From the NCBI GenBank assembly GCA_036785325.1, contig JAXIVH010000033.1:1964227-2028226 (forward strand): a stretch of DNA of 64,000 bases. Direction: 5' to 3'. The number at the start of each line of letters is the position of its first letter. Within the stretch, counting starts at the first letter, position 1. Under the pieces are notes generated by a model. It had not been told where the DNA came from, ran no database searches, and saw nothing but the letters and a program-made list of their open reading frames with translations. Positions 1-10,360 of the stretch are shown here, piece by piece. A program made the translations under genes and the position numbers. Source of the DNA: Urophycis tenuis (lineage: Eukaryota; Chordata; Actinopteri; Gadiformes; Phycidae).

Positions 1-393
1 TGTGTGTATGCTAATTCTTGGTGCGACAGCGAGGCTAATCCAGAAGAGTCATGTCTTGGTTTTTAAGGGATGGATTTGATCTGAAACTCGAGTTCTCACA
101 CCACGGCTCGCTCTTCCAAATGAAGTCAGTCACATTGCGGCTGATTAGCATGCATATTAAACCACACAAACACACACACACACACACACACACAAACACT
201 CACGTGGGCTCCCTCATGTCAGAGTGGTCCACTTGGTCTCACTACTGTAGTGCACGGTGTTTGGTGGTGTTCTGTAGAAGACCCTCTACTGTTCAACCCC
301 ACCCAGCTAGAGCAGAGCAGTCAAAGGTGTCATAGCTCAAAGGCACCTCAACGGTGGCCTTCATGTTGGGGATTTCATGGTACTTCTCCCGTT

Positions 394-474
394 TGTTCAT
401 ACGTTATTCCTGACTTATTCCTGACTTATTCCTGACTTATTCCTGACTTATTCATGACTTATTCATGACTTATT
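394..474. repeat. 11-12 bp tandem repeat (CCTGACTTATT)
   Basis: About seven units of CCTGACTTATT, the last ones reading CATGACTTATT. The rest of 1-739 holds a short CA run (170-195) and no recognisable gene. Confidence 0.85.
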
Positions 475-1187
475 CTTGGTTTATTTTTCCATGTGTTTTG
501 CTGCCCTGATTTGTTCCTAATATCTTCCTGGTTTCTTCTGGTTTCTTCCTGCTCTGTTGGCCTCATTCCGTCCTGGTGTCTTCCTGTACTCAGTGTTTCA
601 GGGCTGAGACAATGATGTGGATTTGAGTTTGGTTAGACCTGCTGCAGGTTTGGACCTGGGAGGAACCAGCCAATCACTGTGGTTCTTCCACAGGGACTCG
701 TGTGGGGGTGGGTCCTCAGAACATTGTAAACATCTAAATCAGGGGTTCCAAACCTTTTTTGTGCCAAGGACCGGCAGAAGCATTAAAAAAAGCTCATGGA
801 CTGGTTGGCAATTTATGTAAATTTTAATATACATTTTATGAAAAAAAACAGCCTATTTCAATTGCCAGACGGGCCGCCTTAACCTAATGTTAGGCCCCGG
901 GGCTGAGAGGTTTTGTAGACCCCCCATCCCCTCCATTTATTGAGTCTCATTTTAAAATTTTCATTTAAAAAAAAGTGTAATATCGAGGTAATCTACATCA
1001 CAAAATGCATTACTTTCTTTTGAGACATACAAACAGTGAGTTTTCCCTCTTTGAGCCAGAAAACACCATAATGTTGTTATTAACATATCACTGAGCCCAC
1101 TTCAACATAAACACAAGACACTTTATTTAACAACCACACACAGCAACTTATGGTGATAATAAAACCAAAATGTGTGAAAGTATGATT

Positions 1188-1460
1188 TCAAACGATGTGA
1201 AAATGTAAACGATTGATGTAAGCGATCATGGCTTTTCTGTGACTGTCATAGCTTTCATGTTCTGCTATACGATCATTAACATATTTCCAGTCAAAATAAC
1301 CCCCACTAACAAATGTTGACTTCTCCTTGTTCTCGCCAAACATTTTGCATGCAAAACAAAACACACGACCCGCCGATGGTGAATAACAGAGCCATTCTCT
1401 GGACACACTCTCTGTTACTGAGTTTAGTGAGCCTCCTCCGCTCCTCCCCTTGTGTGACAT
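1188..1460 (-). pseudogene. hAT transposase fragment, TTF-type zinc finger
   Basis: The frame includes REWLCYSPSAGRVFCFACKMF, then GGYFDWKYVNDRIAEHE and SYDSHRKAM, the typical N-terminal TTF zinc finger of ZMYM1-like hAT proteins (Cys-x2-Cys, Trp-Lys, His pair). No dimerisation domain or catalytic core follows. An upstream out-of-frame stretch (to about 1536) continues the similarity weakly. Not a functional gene. Confidence 0.75.
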
Positions 1461-1854
1461 AGCGGGCTACCTCCGCTGCTGGGTCCATCGTCAGCAGCAG
1501 CAGCTGGTTTAAATCATCCAGTGAGCTTAGGGACACTCTTTAATAGCTCCTTTTCGCGCAACTTCTTCTTTATATTTCTTTTCTTTTTTGGGCACCACTC
1601 TCAAACGTCCGCCCCAACATTTTCCGCTTAGCCTACTGTCTGTCACTCAATCAAAAAGGGACACCGGACACCCGACACACCCCCAAACTAACTGCAGACA
1701 TTCTGATAGGTGAGCCCACGGGCCATAGGCTATGGGGCCACGTGGGTCACTCCTCATTTGGATCAATCAGCAGCCATGCGATTAGAGTGATCGACAGAAA
1801 TCCTGACAAGTTACAAAACAATAAGACATTTTCAGCTCATCGTGATCCTGAAGA

Positions 1855-1975
1855 TGGGAGGCCCCTGAACTTTGGAGGCCCCTGAACTTGGGAGGCCCCT
1901 GAACATGGGAGGCCCCTGAACTTGGGAGGCCCCTGAACTTGGGAGGCCCCTGAACTTGGGAGGCCCCTGGGCTTC
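1855..1975. repeat. 17-bp tandem repeat (GGAGGCCCCTGAACTTG)
   Basis: Seven or so units of GGAGGCCCCTGAACTTG inside the nested hAT element. Confidence 0.9.
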
Positions 1976-3004
1976 AGCCCAGGTAAGCCCGTGCATTAAA
2001 GCGGCCTTGGCCAGACAGCTTCAAAATTAGACATTTTGGCCCCTTTTTATTGCTAAAGACATTAATGTTATTTCATTAAGCAGCTCACCTATCATTTACA
2101 GTTACAGTTACAGCCTATTATTTCTAAAAGTAAATGTAGGGATCACGCTTTACAAATTTAGTAAAATCTAAAACCAAACCACACAATAAAATACTTGTTC
2201 AGACCAACAAGAACAGAACAGTTTGAATGTGATCATAAACTGATTATTGATTGACGGTATATTGATACACAAGACTTGTCAGCTGTTATTCCTGCAGTTC
2301 CATTAACAATATGCAATTATGCATCCAAAACAAACGCAATGTTCAGTGTCTTTGAAGCTTGGATGGCTTCATTGCTTCATTGAGCGTTTCTCCACATAAA
2401 ATACATAATGGGTTTGGCGCCTCCAAATCACCTGTTGCAACAAATCCGTATTTTATATACACAATGTTGTTCTTGCGATTGAAGCTTTTGCTCTAATTTT
2501 GGTAGCATTTTCCACTTGTTCATCACTATTTATTTTACTCAAACAACGCGTAAAGAAACGGCTCATGGAGGTTTGCTGAGGTCCGCTCGTTTCAGTGTAA
2601 TGCTGCAGCTGTACCTAACCTGCATACGGCCCCTGTGCATTGTGCTGTTCAGTCCGGTCGGGTACCAGTGTCAGGAACTTAGTGTCCGCCAAGCCATCAC
2701 AGTGGAGAAAATGATGCTGATGGGAACACAAGCCACTTCACGGCCGAGTAGTAACAGCTCTGTGGCCCGGTACCGGTCCCTGGGTTGGGAACCACTGATG
2801 AACAGGGTGAACATCTGACCTGGGGATGAGCATCTGGGTCCCACAGTCCTCGCTCTACCAGTGAGGTGTCTGGTATCCCTGGAATTTGTCCTGTTCAGAC
2901 AGTACTGCAATGATCCCCATGGAAAGACTCTCCTGTAGCAGGCTTCACACCATCCTGGTATGAGTAAGAGAGAGAAGCAGCATATTGTATAGACTGTAAT
3001 AGCT

Positions 3005-3140
3005 GGCTCACCTATCAGAATGTCTGCAGTTAGTTTGGGGGTGTGTCGGGTGTCCGGTGTCCCTTTTTGATTGAGTGACAGCAGGCTAAGCGGAAAATGT
3101 TGGGGCGGACGTTTGAGAGTGGTGCCCAAAAAAGAAAAAA
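3005..3140. repeat. inverted second copy of the 1576-1716 segment
   Basis: The reverse complement of this segment matches 1576-1716 almost base for base, with a small internal indel (CCTGCTGTCAC against CCTACTGTCTGTCAC). It is an orphan fragment of the interior of the ZMYM-type hAT element, just outside the outer hAT. The surrounding 2798-3750 has no recognised gene. Confidence 0.85.
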
Positions 3141-3761
3141 CAGTAATGACCATGGAATAGACACAGTGTACAGTGACAGTTTTCATATCACAGTAGTGAA
3201 CAGTATCACAAAATAAACTAGAAAACGCAATTCCATGGATTATGGAATTACCATGGCATGACACAATAAAGACGTATGGTTGGCCAAGGTAGACAGTACG
3301 TTGGCCACAAATACGGGCAACCGTTCAGTAGAACTAGCGACTATTAAGCACTTCTGATAGTGTTAGCTGCTAGTTGAACCAGCTGCTAACACCAATGATA
3401 TGTCAATACTTCGCTAGTTAGTAAGTTTGATTTGCACTCTTATACAAAGACAACATTAACGAACATTTGACGACAAAGTCAAGTAGCTCAACCAATACCG
3501 ACAAATGGAAAATTTACCTTGCTTGTAATTAGTATGAAATGCCAGTTTGACGAGCGAATCAATGAATCCAACAGACGATAGCCTAGACCGGGTTCACACA
3601 GCTGGAAAGTTGATTAGCGGAGTCATGGTAACAATGGGGTCAATAGGCTCAATGTTATTTCAATGGAGAGTTTCTTGACTTTAAAACGCTTATAGCTTGA
3701 AAAGTATAAAGTTTTCAGATCTGAAAAATACATAGCCGACCTACACGTAACGAGACGTTTG

Positions 3762-3798
3762 CAATGATGTCTCGTATGAGTCATACGAGACATCATTG
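3762..3798. repeat. perfect 18-bp palindrome with 1-nt spacer
   Basis: Arms CAATGATGTCTCGTATGA and its exact reverse complement around a single G at 3780. It shares base 3798 with the next palindrome. Confidence 0.97.
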
Positions 3799-3884
3799 AA
3801 ATTTAATACAGCGCTTCCAACTGGATCATATCGGTCATACGGTATGACCGATATGATCCAGTTGGAAGCGCTGTATTAAATTTC
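3798..3884. repeat. perfect 43-bp palindrome with 1-nt spacer
   Basis: The left arm 3798-3840 and right arm 3842-3884 are exact reverse complements around a single base at 3841. The centre reads GGTCATACGGTATGACC. It abuts the 18-bp palindrome on its left. Confidence 0.97.
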
Positions 3885-4059
3885 GGTTTTGGTGGCAAGA
3901 ATAAAATTGGAGTGCAATAACAGTATGCCTGTCATGACGTAAGACCATGTTATGCCATGCATAACAAGTTAAATAAATAAAAGCCATCATCTTAGAATTT
4001 TCAGTCCCTTAATATTTTATTTTTGACTGGACTTCTCTGAGATAGTACAAAATAAACTG

Positions 4060-4178
4060 TGTGTGTGCGTGCTTGCGTGCGTGCTTGTGTGCGTACGTGC
4101 ATGTGTGTGTGTGTGCGTATGTGCTTGTGCGTGTGTGTGTGGGTGTGGGTGTGTGTGTGTGTGCGTGCGTGCGTGTAG
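4060..4178. repeat. GT-rich microsatellite with GCGT interruptions
   Basis: Alternating GTGTGC/GCGTGC run. Shadow open reading frames on both strands here are repeat artefacts. Confidence 0.9.
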
Positions 4179-4502
4179 AGTGACCCCTGTGGTCAAGGAT
4201 CTCCTGCCTCATGGCTATAAACGTTCCCAGGTAAAGTTAACTTCTTAAGTACTCTCTCTCTCCTTTCTTCCAGTCCAGCTCCCCTGTGTGTGCTGTGTCC
4301 TCCTGGCCTTGCTTCCTGTGTGAGCGATGGCTGCCAGCAGCCCTGTTTTGCTCCCTGTAACCGCTGCCTTGCTCAATAGCAGGTCAGCCTTAACGAAAGG
4401 CCCTCATTTTTCAGCAGCTACACAATGAGCTTCTTACGGCTCTGAAACATCTCCACTAAGTCCTGGAGCCCAACACAGGATGCTCTGAAACATTCTATTC
4501 AC

Positions 4503-4600
4503 TTTTTCACTTTGACTTGGGGCATTGGGGATCGAACCCTGTACCTTTCATTCAGAAGTCCATTACCCTTTCCTCTATGATGATTCAACCTGCGACCAGC
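4503..4600 (-). mobile_element. tRNA-like SINE head, antisense fragment (weak)
   Basis: On the minus strand, GGTTCGATCCCCAATGCCCC resembles a Pol III B box within a tRNA-derived sequence. No tail or duplications identified. The rest of 3885-5040 has no recognised gene. Confidence 0.35.
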
Positions 4601-5045
4601 AGCCAGACGTCTTCTGGCTGCTGGTCTTCTGGGTGGACGGCACACTGGTGGTCTTCTGCCAACACGGCCCCTGTGGACCACCTTCTTCTGCATCTAGGAA
4701 CGTTTGACAGAGCATGACGTGATGTTCCCCTCTTCCTCTGGACAAATCTCTGAAGCAGCCTTCATCATGTTCCATCTGCATATTCACACACACACACACA
4801 CACCTTAAGCCTGGCGTGTGAGAGACACATGGATGCACGTGACTGTCCCGCGGGGGTGCCAGTGTGCTGTAGGAGTGCGTGTATAGGAGTCTGCATGGTA
4901 AATAATGCATAAAGACACTCAATTTACTGTGGCACCATACAAAAGGCATTACAAACTCATGAAATATTCAAGTCACTGCGGTAGGACACTGATCAAGGCA
5001 GGAGACACACGGGGCAGCAGCGGAGGATTAGTCTCTAAAAAACAC

Positions 5046-5750
5046 AGACGTGAGATTTAAGGACAGTATCATGAGATTTAAGGACAGTATCATGATATTT
5101 AAGGACAGTATCATGAGATTTAAGGAGAGTATCATGAGATTTAAGGACAGTATCATGAGATTTAAGGACAGTATCATGAGATTTAAGGACAGTATCATGA
5201 GATTTAAGGACAGTATCATGAGAGTTTGAGGACAGTATCATGAGATTTAAGGACAGTATCATGAGATTTAAGGACAGTATCATGAGATTTAAGGACAGTA
5301 TCATGATATTTAAGGACAGTATCATGAGATTTAAGGACAGTATCATGAGATTTAAGGACAGTATCATGAGATTTAAGGACAGTATCATGAGATTTAAGGA
5401 CAGTATCATGAGAGTTTGAGGACAGTATCATGAGATTTAAGGACAGTATCATGAGATTTAAGGACAGTATCATGAGATTTAAGGAGAGTATCATGAGATT
5501 TAAGGACAGTATCATGAGATTTAAGAACAGTATCATGAGATTTAAGGACAGTATCATGAGATTTAAGGACAGTATCATGAGAGTTTGAGGACAGTATCAT
5601 GAGATTTAAGGACAGTATCATGAGATTTAAGGACAGTATCATGAGATTTAAGGACAGTATCATGAGATTTAAGGACAGTATCATGAGATTTAAGGACAGT
5701 ATCATGAGAGTTTGAGGACAGTATCATAAGAGTTTGAGGACAGTATTGAT
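5046..5750. repeat. 21-bp minisatellite with a 22-bp variant unit
   Basis: About 33 units of ATGAGATTTAAGGACAGTATC. A 22-bp variant with GAGAGTTTGAGG occurs with ATG/ATA at 5218, 5408, 5577, 5704 and 5726. The spacings 190, 169, 127 and 22 each equal 22 + 21n, so the array has a higher-order layout. Confidence 0.97.
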
Positions 5751-5883
5751 AAGTAAACAGTATGAGTATCTCGTAGTGGATGAGATAGTAAATACTCAGT
5801 CCTTCTGGGTGAGCAGTGTACCTGAAGAGACGGAGGGTGAGTTAGAGTTGGCATCAGGAGCTGATCAGCAGGCTGAGGGCTCT

Positions 5884-5965
5884 TAGATTAGATTAGATTC
5901 AACTTTATTGTCATTGTGCAGAGTACAAGTACAGGGACAACGAAATGCAGTTCGTTCTTGCTCAG
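5884..5965. mobile_element. non-LTR retrotransposon 3'-tail-like fragment
   Basis: GATTAGATTAGATTCAACTT followed by TATTGTCATTGTGCAGAGTA and ACGAAATGCAG is a very common teleost interspersed repeat end. No coding part is attached. 5966-6640 holds nothing recognised. Confidence 0.6.
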
Positions 5966-6645
5966 TGGTTTCTGCAGGTAGAGTTCAGACCTTGGAGTTC
6001 AGGCACAGAAGGTCTCAGCTGTGGACCACCTCTGCACTGTGTTGTTTGTAACTCCTCTACGTTCAAAATCTTAATTTGAAGTCTCAGGAACAATGCAGAT
6101 GTGCCCTATATAGTGCCCTTGAGCAATGATCAGAACATTTCCCACCTCTACTTTGCGCCGATAAGCGGGTCAGGCAGATGTGTGTGTGAAATGTGAGAAC
6201 TTGTGGGAGACTTGTCTTCTCCCAGAGCCATGTGTACACACATGAACGCCAGGCAACTCTTTTAGCAGCCATCCTAACACGACAGGTAAAGATAGCTGCA
6301 CATCTGCTTGGTGGGGGGGTGAAGCAGTGAGTTTATTTACAGGAAGTACTGGTTGGCTCGGCAGGGAATACTGGTATACAGCAACACAGTAGGGGTTAGA
6401 GGCTGGAAGAAAAGAAAAAAAGATTGTACTCAAGGATGATTAAGAACAATTTAATTACCAGATTGTTTCCCTTTTGTCTCTGAATGTATGAGAAAACTCA
6501 TCGTGCATGTCCTCTTCGCTGGAGAGGACGTCTGTACGTCTCAGGGATTCGATTGCATTTAAACTCAAATGTTCAATAAAAGGCATTCCTCTCCTGAACC
6601 CTTGAGAACTGTCAGGGCCGTTATGCCACACACCTGTCTGGGGGG

Positions 6646-7618
6646 GAGGGCAGCGTCTCCACATCTGTCTGGGGGGTCAGCATCTCCACATCTGTCTGGG
6701 GGGCCAGCGTCTCCACATCTGTCTGGGGGGGCCAGCGTCTCCACATCTGTCTGGGGGGCCAGCGTCTCCACATCTGTCTGGGGGGCCAGCGTCTCCACAT
6801 CTGTCTGGGGGGGGCAGCGTCTCCACATCTGTCTGGGGGGCCAGCGTCTCCACATCTGTCTGGGGGGGCCAGCGTCTCCACATCTGTCCAGGGGGGGCCA
6901 GCGTCTCCACATCTGTCTGGGGGGGGCTAGCGTCTCCACATCTGTCTGGGGGGGCCAGCGTCTCCACACCTGTCTGGGGGGCCAGCGTCTCCACACCTGT
7001 CTGGGGGGACAGCGTCTCCACATCTGTCCAGGGGGGGCCAGCGTCTCCACATCTGTCCGGGGGGGGGCAGCGTCTCCACATCTGTCCAGGGGGGGCCAGC
7101 GTCTCCACATCTGTCCAGGGGGGGCCAGCGTCTCCACATCTGTCCAGGGGGGGGGCAGCGTCTCCACATCTGTCTGGGGGGGCCAGCGTCTCCACATCTG
7201 TCTGGGGGGCCAGCGTCTCCACATCTGTCCAGGGGGGGCAGCGTTTTCACATCTGTCGGGGGGGCCAGCGTCTCCACATCTGTCCAGGGGGGGCCAGCGT
7301 CTCCACATCTGTCTGGGGGGCCAGCGTCTCCACATCTGTCTGGGGAGGGGCAGCGTCTCCACATCTGTCCAGGGGGGGCCAGCGTCTCCACATCTGTCTG
7401 GGGGGGGGGGGCAGCGTCTCCACATCTGTCTGGGGGGGGGCAGCGTCTCCACATCTGTCTGGGGGGGGGGGCAGCGTCTCCACATCTGTCTGGGGGGGGC
7501 CAGCGTCTCCACACCTGTCTGGGGGACCAGCGTCTCCACATCTGTCTGGGGGGGGGCAGCGTCTCCACATCTGTCTGGGGGGGGGCAGCGTCTCCACATC
7601 TGTCCGGGGAGCCAGCGT
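6646..7618. repeat. G-rich minisatellite, about 25-28 bp unit
   Basis: About 37 units built on CAGCGTCTCCACATCTGTC plus a run of 5-11 G. Unit length varies because of the G run. Every unit brings a G tract on the plus strand. All long open reading frames here on both strands are artefacts. Confidence 0.97.
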
Positions 7619-7825
7619 CTCCCTGGGGCTCGGATGGAACCGACAGTTGGTTGGGATCCAGGAAATGGCTGACAGTATCCACTCTCCACAGACTGTGGGA
7701 TGGGCGACCTGGTTTCAACAGTTACCCATCTGCGCATTGGTTTCAATGATGTCCTTTCAGCATGCATCGATTTCCATCCACCAGGGTTTATTTAGCCTGA
7801 GCAGGAAGACACATTTTGCATGGTG

Positions 7826-7950
7826 TGCGTGTGCTTGTGTGTGTGTATGTGTGCGTGCGTGTGCATGCGTGCGTGCGTGTGTGTGTGTGGGGGGGGGGGG
7901 GGGGGCACACACACAGCTGTCCAGTGTGTGTGTGTGTGTGTGTGTGTGTG
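7826..7950. repeat. GT/GCGT microsatellite with poly-G block
   Basis: Two GT-type runs separated by about 18 G and a short CA run. 7951-8440 is moderately GC-rich with no recognised gene. Confidence 0.9.
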
Positions 7951-8453
7951 AACGTTCTACTGAGTATCAATCCACTGGTTGGTTCTCCACCCAGGCCCCT
8001 CTGGAGATGGATGGGAAGCCTCAGGGTTCCTGTGGTAGCAGGGAACCCACCTGAAAGCTGCTCTCCAGGCTGTACTTAGATGGAGGACCCTCTGTGGAGG
8101 CCTGGTGTCTCGGACCGGACCCCTCGTCATGCCGCCCGGGTCCAGCCCCGGGCCTCGGGCCCTCACAGTGACCTGCGTTCCCCCGTGTGCTTCTGGATCC
8201 GGACACGTCCACGCCGTGCTGAGTGCTGCTGTGAGGTGCGGTGGGTTCACAGCACCGGTACCAGCCTGAGGCCCACGCCGTGGGACCGAATGACAGCCAG
8301 ATGTCGTCGTTATGGCGATAGGGTCCATGTCAGTGACAGGGACAAGGAATAGCTTGAGCCAAGATATATATATATGTTTTTATTTTCCAAGGAAATTTTC
8401 ATTGCTTTCAGATTTCCATATAGCATATTCCATATGTTATATATAATATATGT

Positions 8454-8510
<57 letters not shown>
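8454..8510. repeat. (TA)n microsatellite
   Basis: About 28 TA dinucleotides followed by CTTCTGCAACAACAGC. Confidence 0.95.
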
Positions 8511-8513
<3 letters not shown>

Positions 8514-8921
8514 TCTGCAACAACAGCAGTGTCTTCTCTTGGAATCTGCTGAGGAAAAGCAAGTTATTACAGTGCATCACTAAGAGCAGCAGAAAAGCGT
8601 TTAGTTTCAAAAGCAGAAGCTGACTGCCTTCTGAGTGACACAGCCACCAGCCAATGGGAGCACATGGAGCTCATGGTCGCCTGACAGCAATGCTTTATAC
8701 AGGTCCTGAAGGGCAGAACCCTCCCACAGACCCCACGCGGTCTGGGTTCCATGTAGAACATTATTCCTGATATGCGTTGGTTCACAGAGCCTGTTGTCTC
8801 AAACAGCTTATTGTACAATTAGTTCATGAATTTGTGCTTTTCCCCATTTTACCACAACTACCACCGCAGTAATGTCAGCGGCCATCTTGTCCATCAGTCC
8901 TCAGTCTTTGTGATTATTCAC

Positions 8922-8992
8922 CAGCCACTGTGCAGTTCACCAGCCACTGTGCAGTTCACCAGCCACTGTGCAGTTCACCAGCCACTGTACAG
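8922..8992. repeat. 19-bp tandem repeat, four copies
   Basis: Units of CAGTTCACCAGCCACTGTG. The surrounding 8511-10360 (3' side of htr1b) has no other recognised gene; 9900-10340 is CpG-rich and continuous with the htr1b coding region. Confidence 0.9.
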
Positions 8993-10360
8993 TGTAATCT
9001 GGCTCGTTCCTCTAGGTGTGTTGTTTTCTCGTCCTCTGTCTGATCATCTCTCATCTCACGTGGTGGGCTTCAACACCTCAGCATCTGGTCTCCTGGCTGT
9101 GGTCTCTTCTTGTGCCTCTGAAGCCAGCAGTAGGTTCAATATCTATGTTTGTAGTTTCTCCCTGCCATCATTTAGCGTGAGATGGCTGCAGGAATATTTC
9201 CATTGTGCGTCATTAGATAAAATCACATCTTATATTTTCTCTCTTTTTTTTTGCAGATGTTCCAGAGTTTGAGCGGCCGTGCATCAAACATGAGCTTTTG
9301 TGTTTTAATGTTCAAAAAGTCTTATTGTTTCTTCCAAAATGAAGACAGTTGAGGGCAGCCATGGTGTGGACAGAAACACATGACTTTCAAAAACACACTC
9401 ACAGAAATATAGTGAAAAAGAACAATCTTTTAGTGTGTGACTGACCTCCCACACTTCTGGAGGTAAACGCAGGTCACTATTGAGCATGGAAACATCTAGG
9501 ATACACTATTCGTACACTGAGGATCATTTACAAGAAAGCCTTGTAGTTAAGGTACTTTTTGTTTGTTTTCATCAGGGCTTGCTGCAGGGTGGGCTAGGAA
9601 AGCCTGTTTCACAGTACGGATGATAAGACCCCGAAATCAAAACCTATTACTCCACATAGTCCTATGTACAGAGGATACAAACCACTGCTGAAGACAACCA
9701 ACACAGCTTCATACATTTACTCTCTGAGGCTGGAAATAAAGAACCACCCAAACAGAAGTAAAAATAACACAATACCAAAACAGGAATCTAAATCTTTCTC
9801 TAAAAGAAGGTCAACAGAATAAAGTTTTGTAGGCACCAACATTTCCCTGAAGGACTTATGAATCAACAGAAGAAAGAAACCAGTCAATGTGTTTTTTTTT
9901 TTGTTCTTCACCAGCGCTGCGGTGGCGGAGTATTTCAACTGGAGCGCTGGACAGACTGCTGGACCAGGACAGATTCTGCGGCACCGCTGCAGTCCACCAG
10001 GCTGACCGGGTCCTGGCCGGAGGGTCGGTGGGCTTCCTCCCAGACACCTCCCCCGCTCACAGCCCTGTCTTTCTGGCTTCTCAAATCCATCGGTCAGGAG
10101 CGTGGCGGTGGGCCCCCGTCATGACTCAGAGTGTCACGGATGATCACGTCGCTGCCCAGAAATCACACGTCGAGGCGACAGGCGCTTTCCCCCTCCGCCG
10201 CCTGCTCTGTGAAACGGACCGCCGTCCGCCAGAAACACGCCAACAGAAGTGACGCGCGCATAAGCATAAGGTGGTTGTGCGCGCGCGTGTTTTGCGCTTC
10301 TGCCGCGGAGACGGAATCACGCCCGATGGCCTGTTGACAGTTGGAGAGCATCTCGGCGCT

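Larger units (their letters stand above)
871..2009 (-). mobile_element. hAT element, ZMYM/TTF-finger type, nested in the 740-2797 element
   Basis: Flanked by a direct GCCAGAC (864-870 and 2010-2016), 7 of 8 bases of a hAT-type target-site duplication. The uninterrupted homologue at 18.5 kb has a single GCCAGAC at this spot, which confirms an insertion. The ends are imperfect inverted repeats around GGCCGCYTTAA. The interior keeps a piece of transposase (1188-1460). A 17-bp repeat lies near the right end. Confidence 0.75.
740..2797 (-). mobile_element. hAT element, ZBED/BED-finger type, degraded and interrupted
   Basis: The ends are inverted copies of CAGNGGTTCCAAACC/CAGTGGTTCCCAACC, the same termini as the intact copy at 18134-18692. 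On the minus strand near 2335-2470 a frame reads KYGFVATGDLEAPNPLCILC, followed by a segment ending in Lys-Leu-Gln-Arg-His. That is the C2H-type start of a BED zinc finger as found in ZBED5-like hAT transposases; it then meets a stop. A second hAT is nested at 871-2009. No clean target-site duplication is visible around the outer ends. A non-functional relic. Confidence 0.8.

Noticed and set aside
2671..3264. 197-codon minus-strand frame with signal-like hydrophobic segments
   Set aside because: Spans the end of a hAT relic and an orphan repeat fragment; no homology recognised.
3798..3884. Long hairpin considered as a microRNA precursor or terminator
   Set aside because: Perfect arms with a 1-nt loop do not fit a Drosha substrate, which has bulges and a terminal loop; no transcript evidence.
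5046..5750. Regular repeats considered as a CRISPR array
   Set aside because: Units are contiguous with no unique spacers, and the genome is vertebrate.
6565..7767. Open frames of up to 400 codons on both strands
   Set aside because: They exist only because a 25-28 bp repeat lacks stops; the same peptide recurs in several frames. Not genes.
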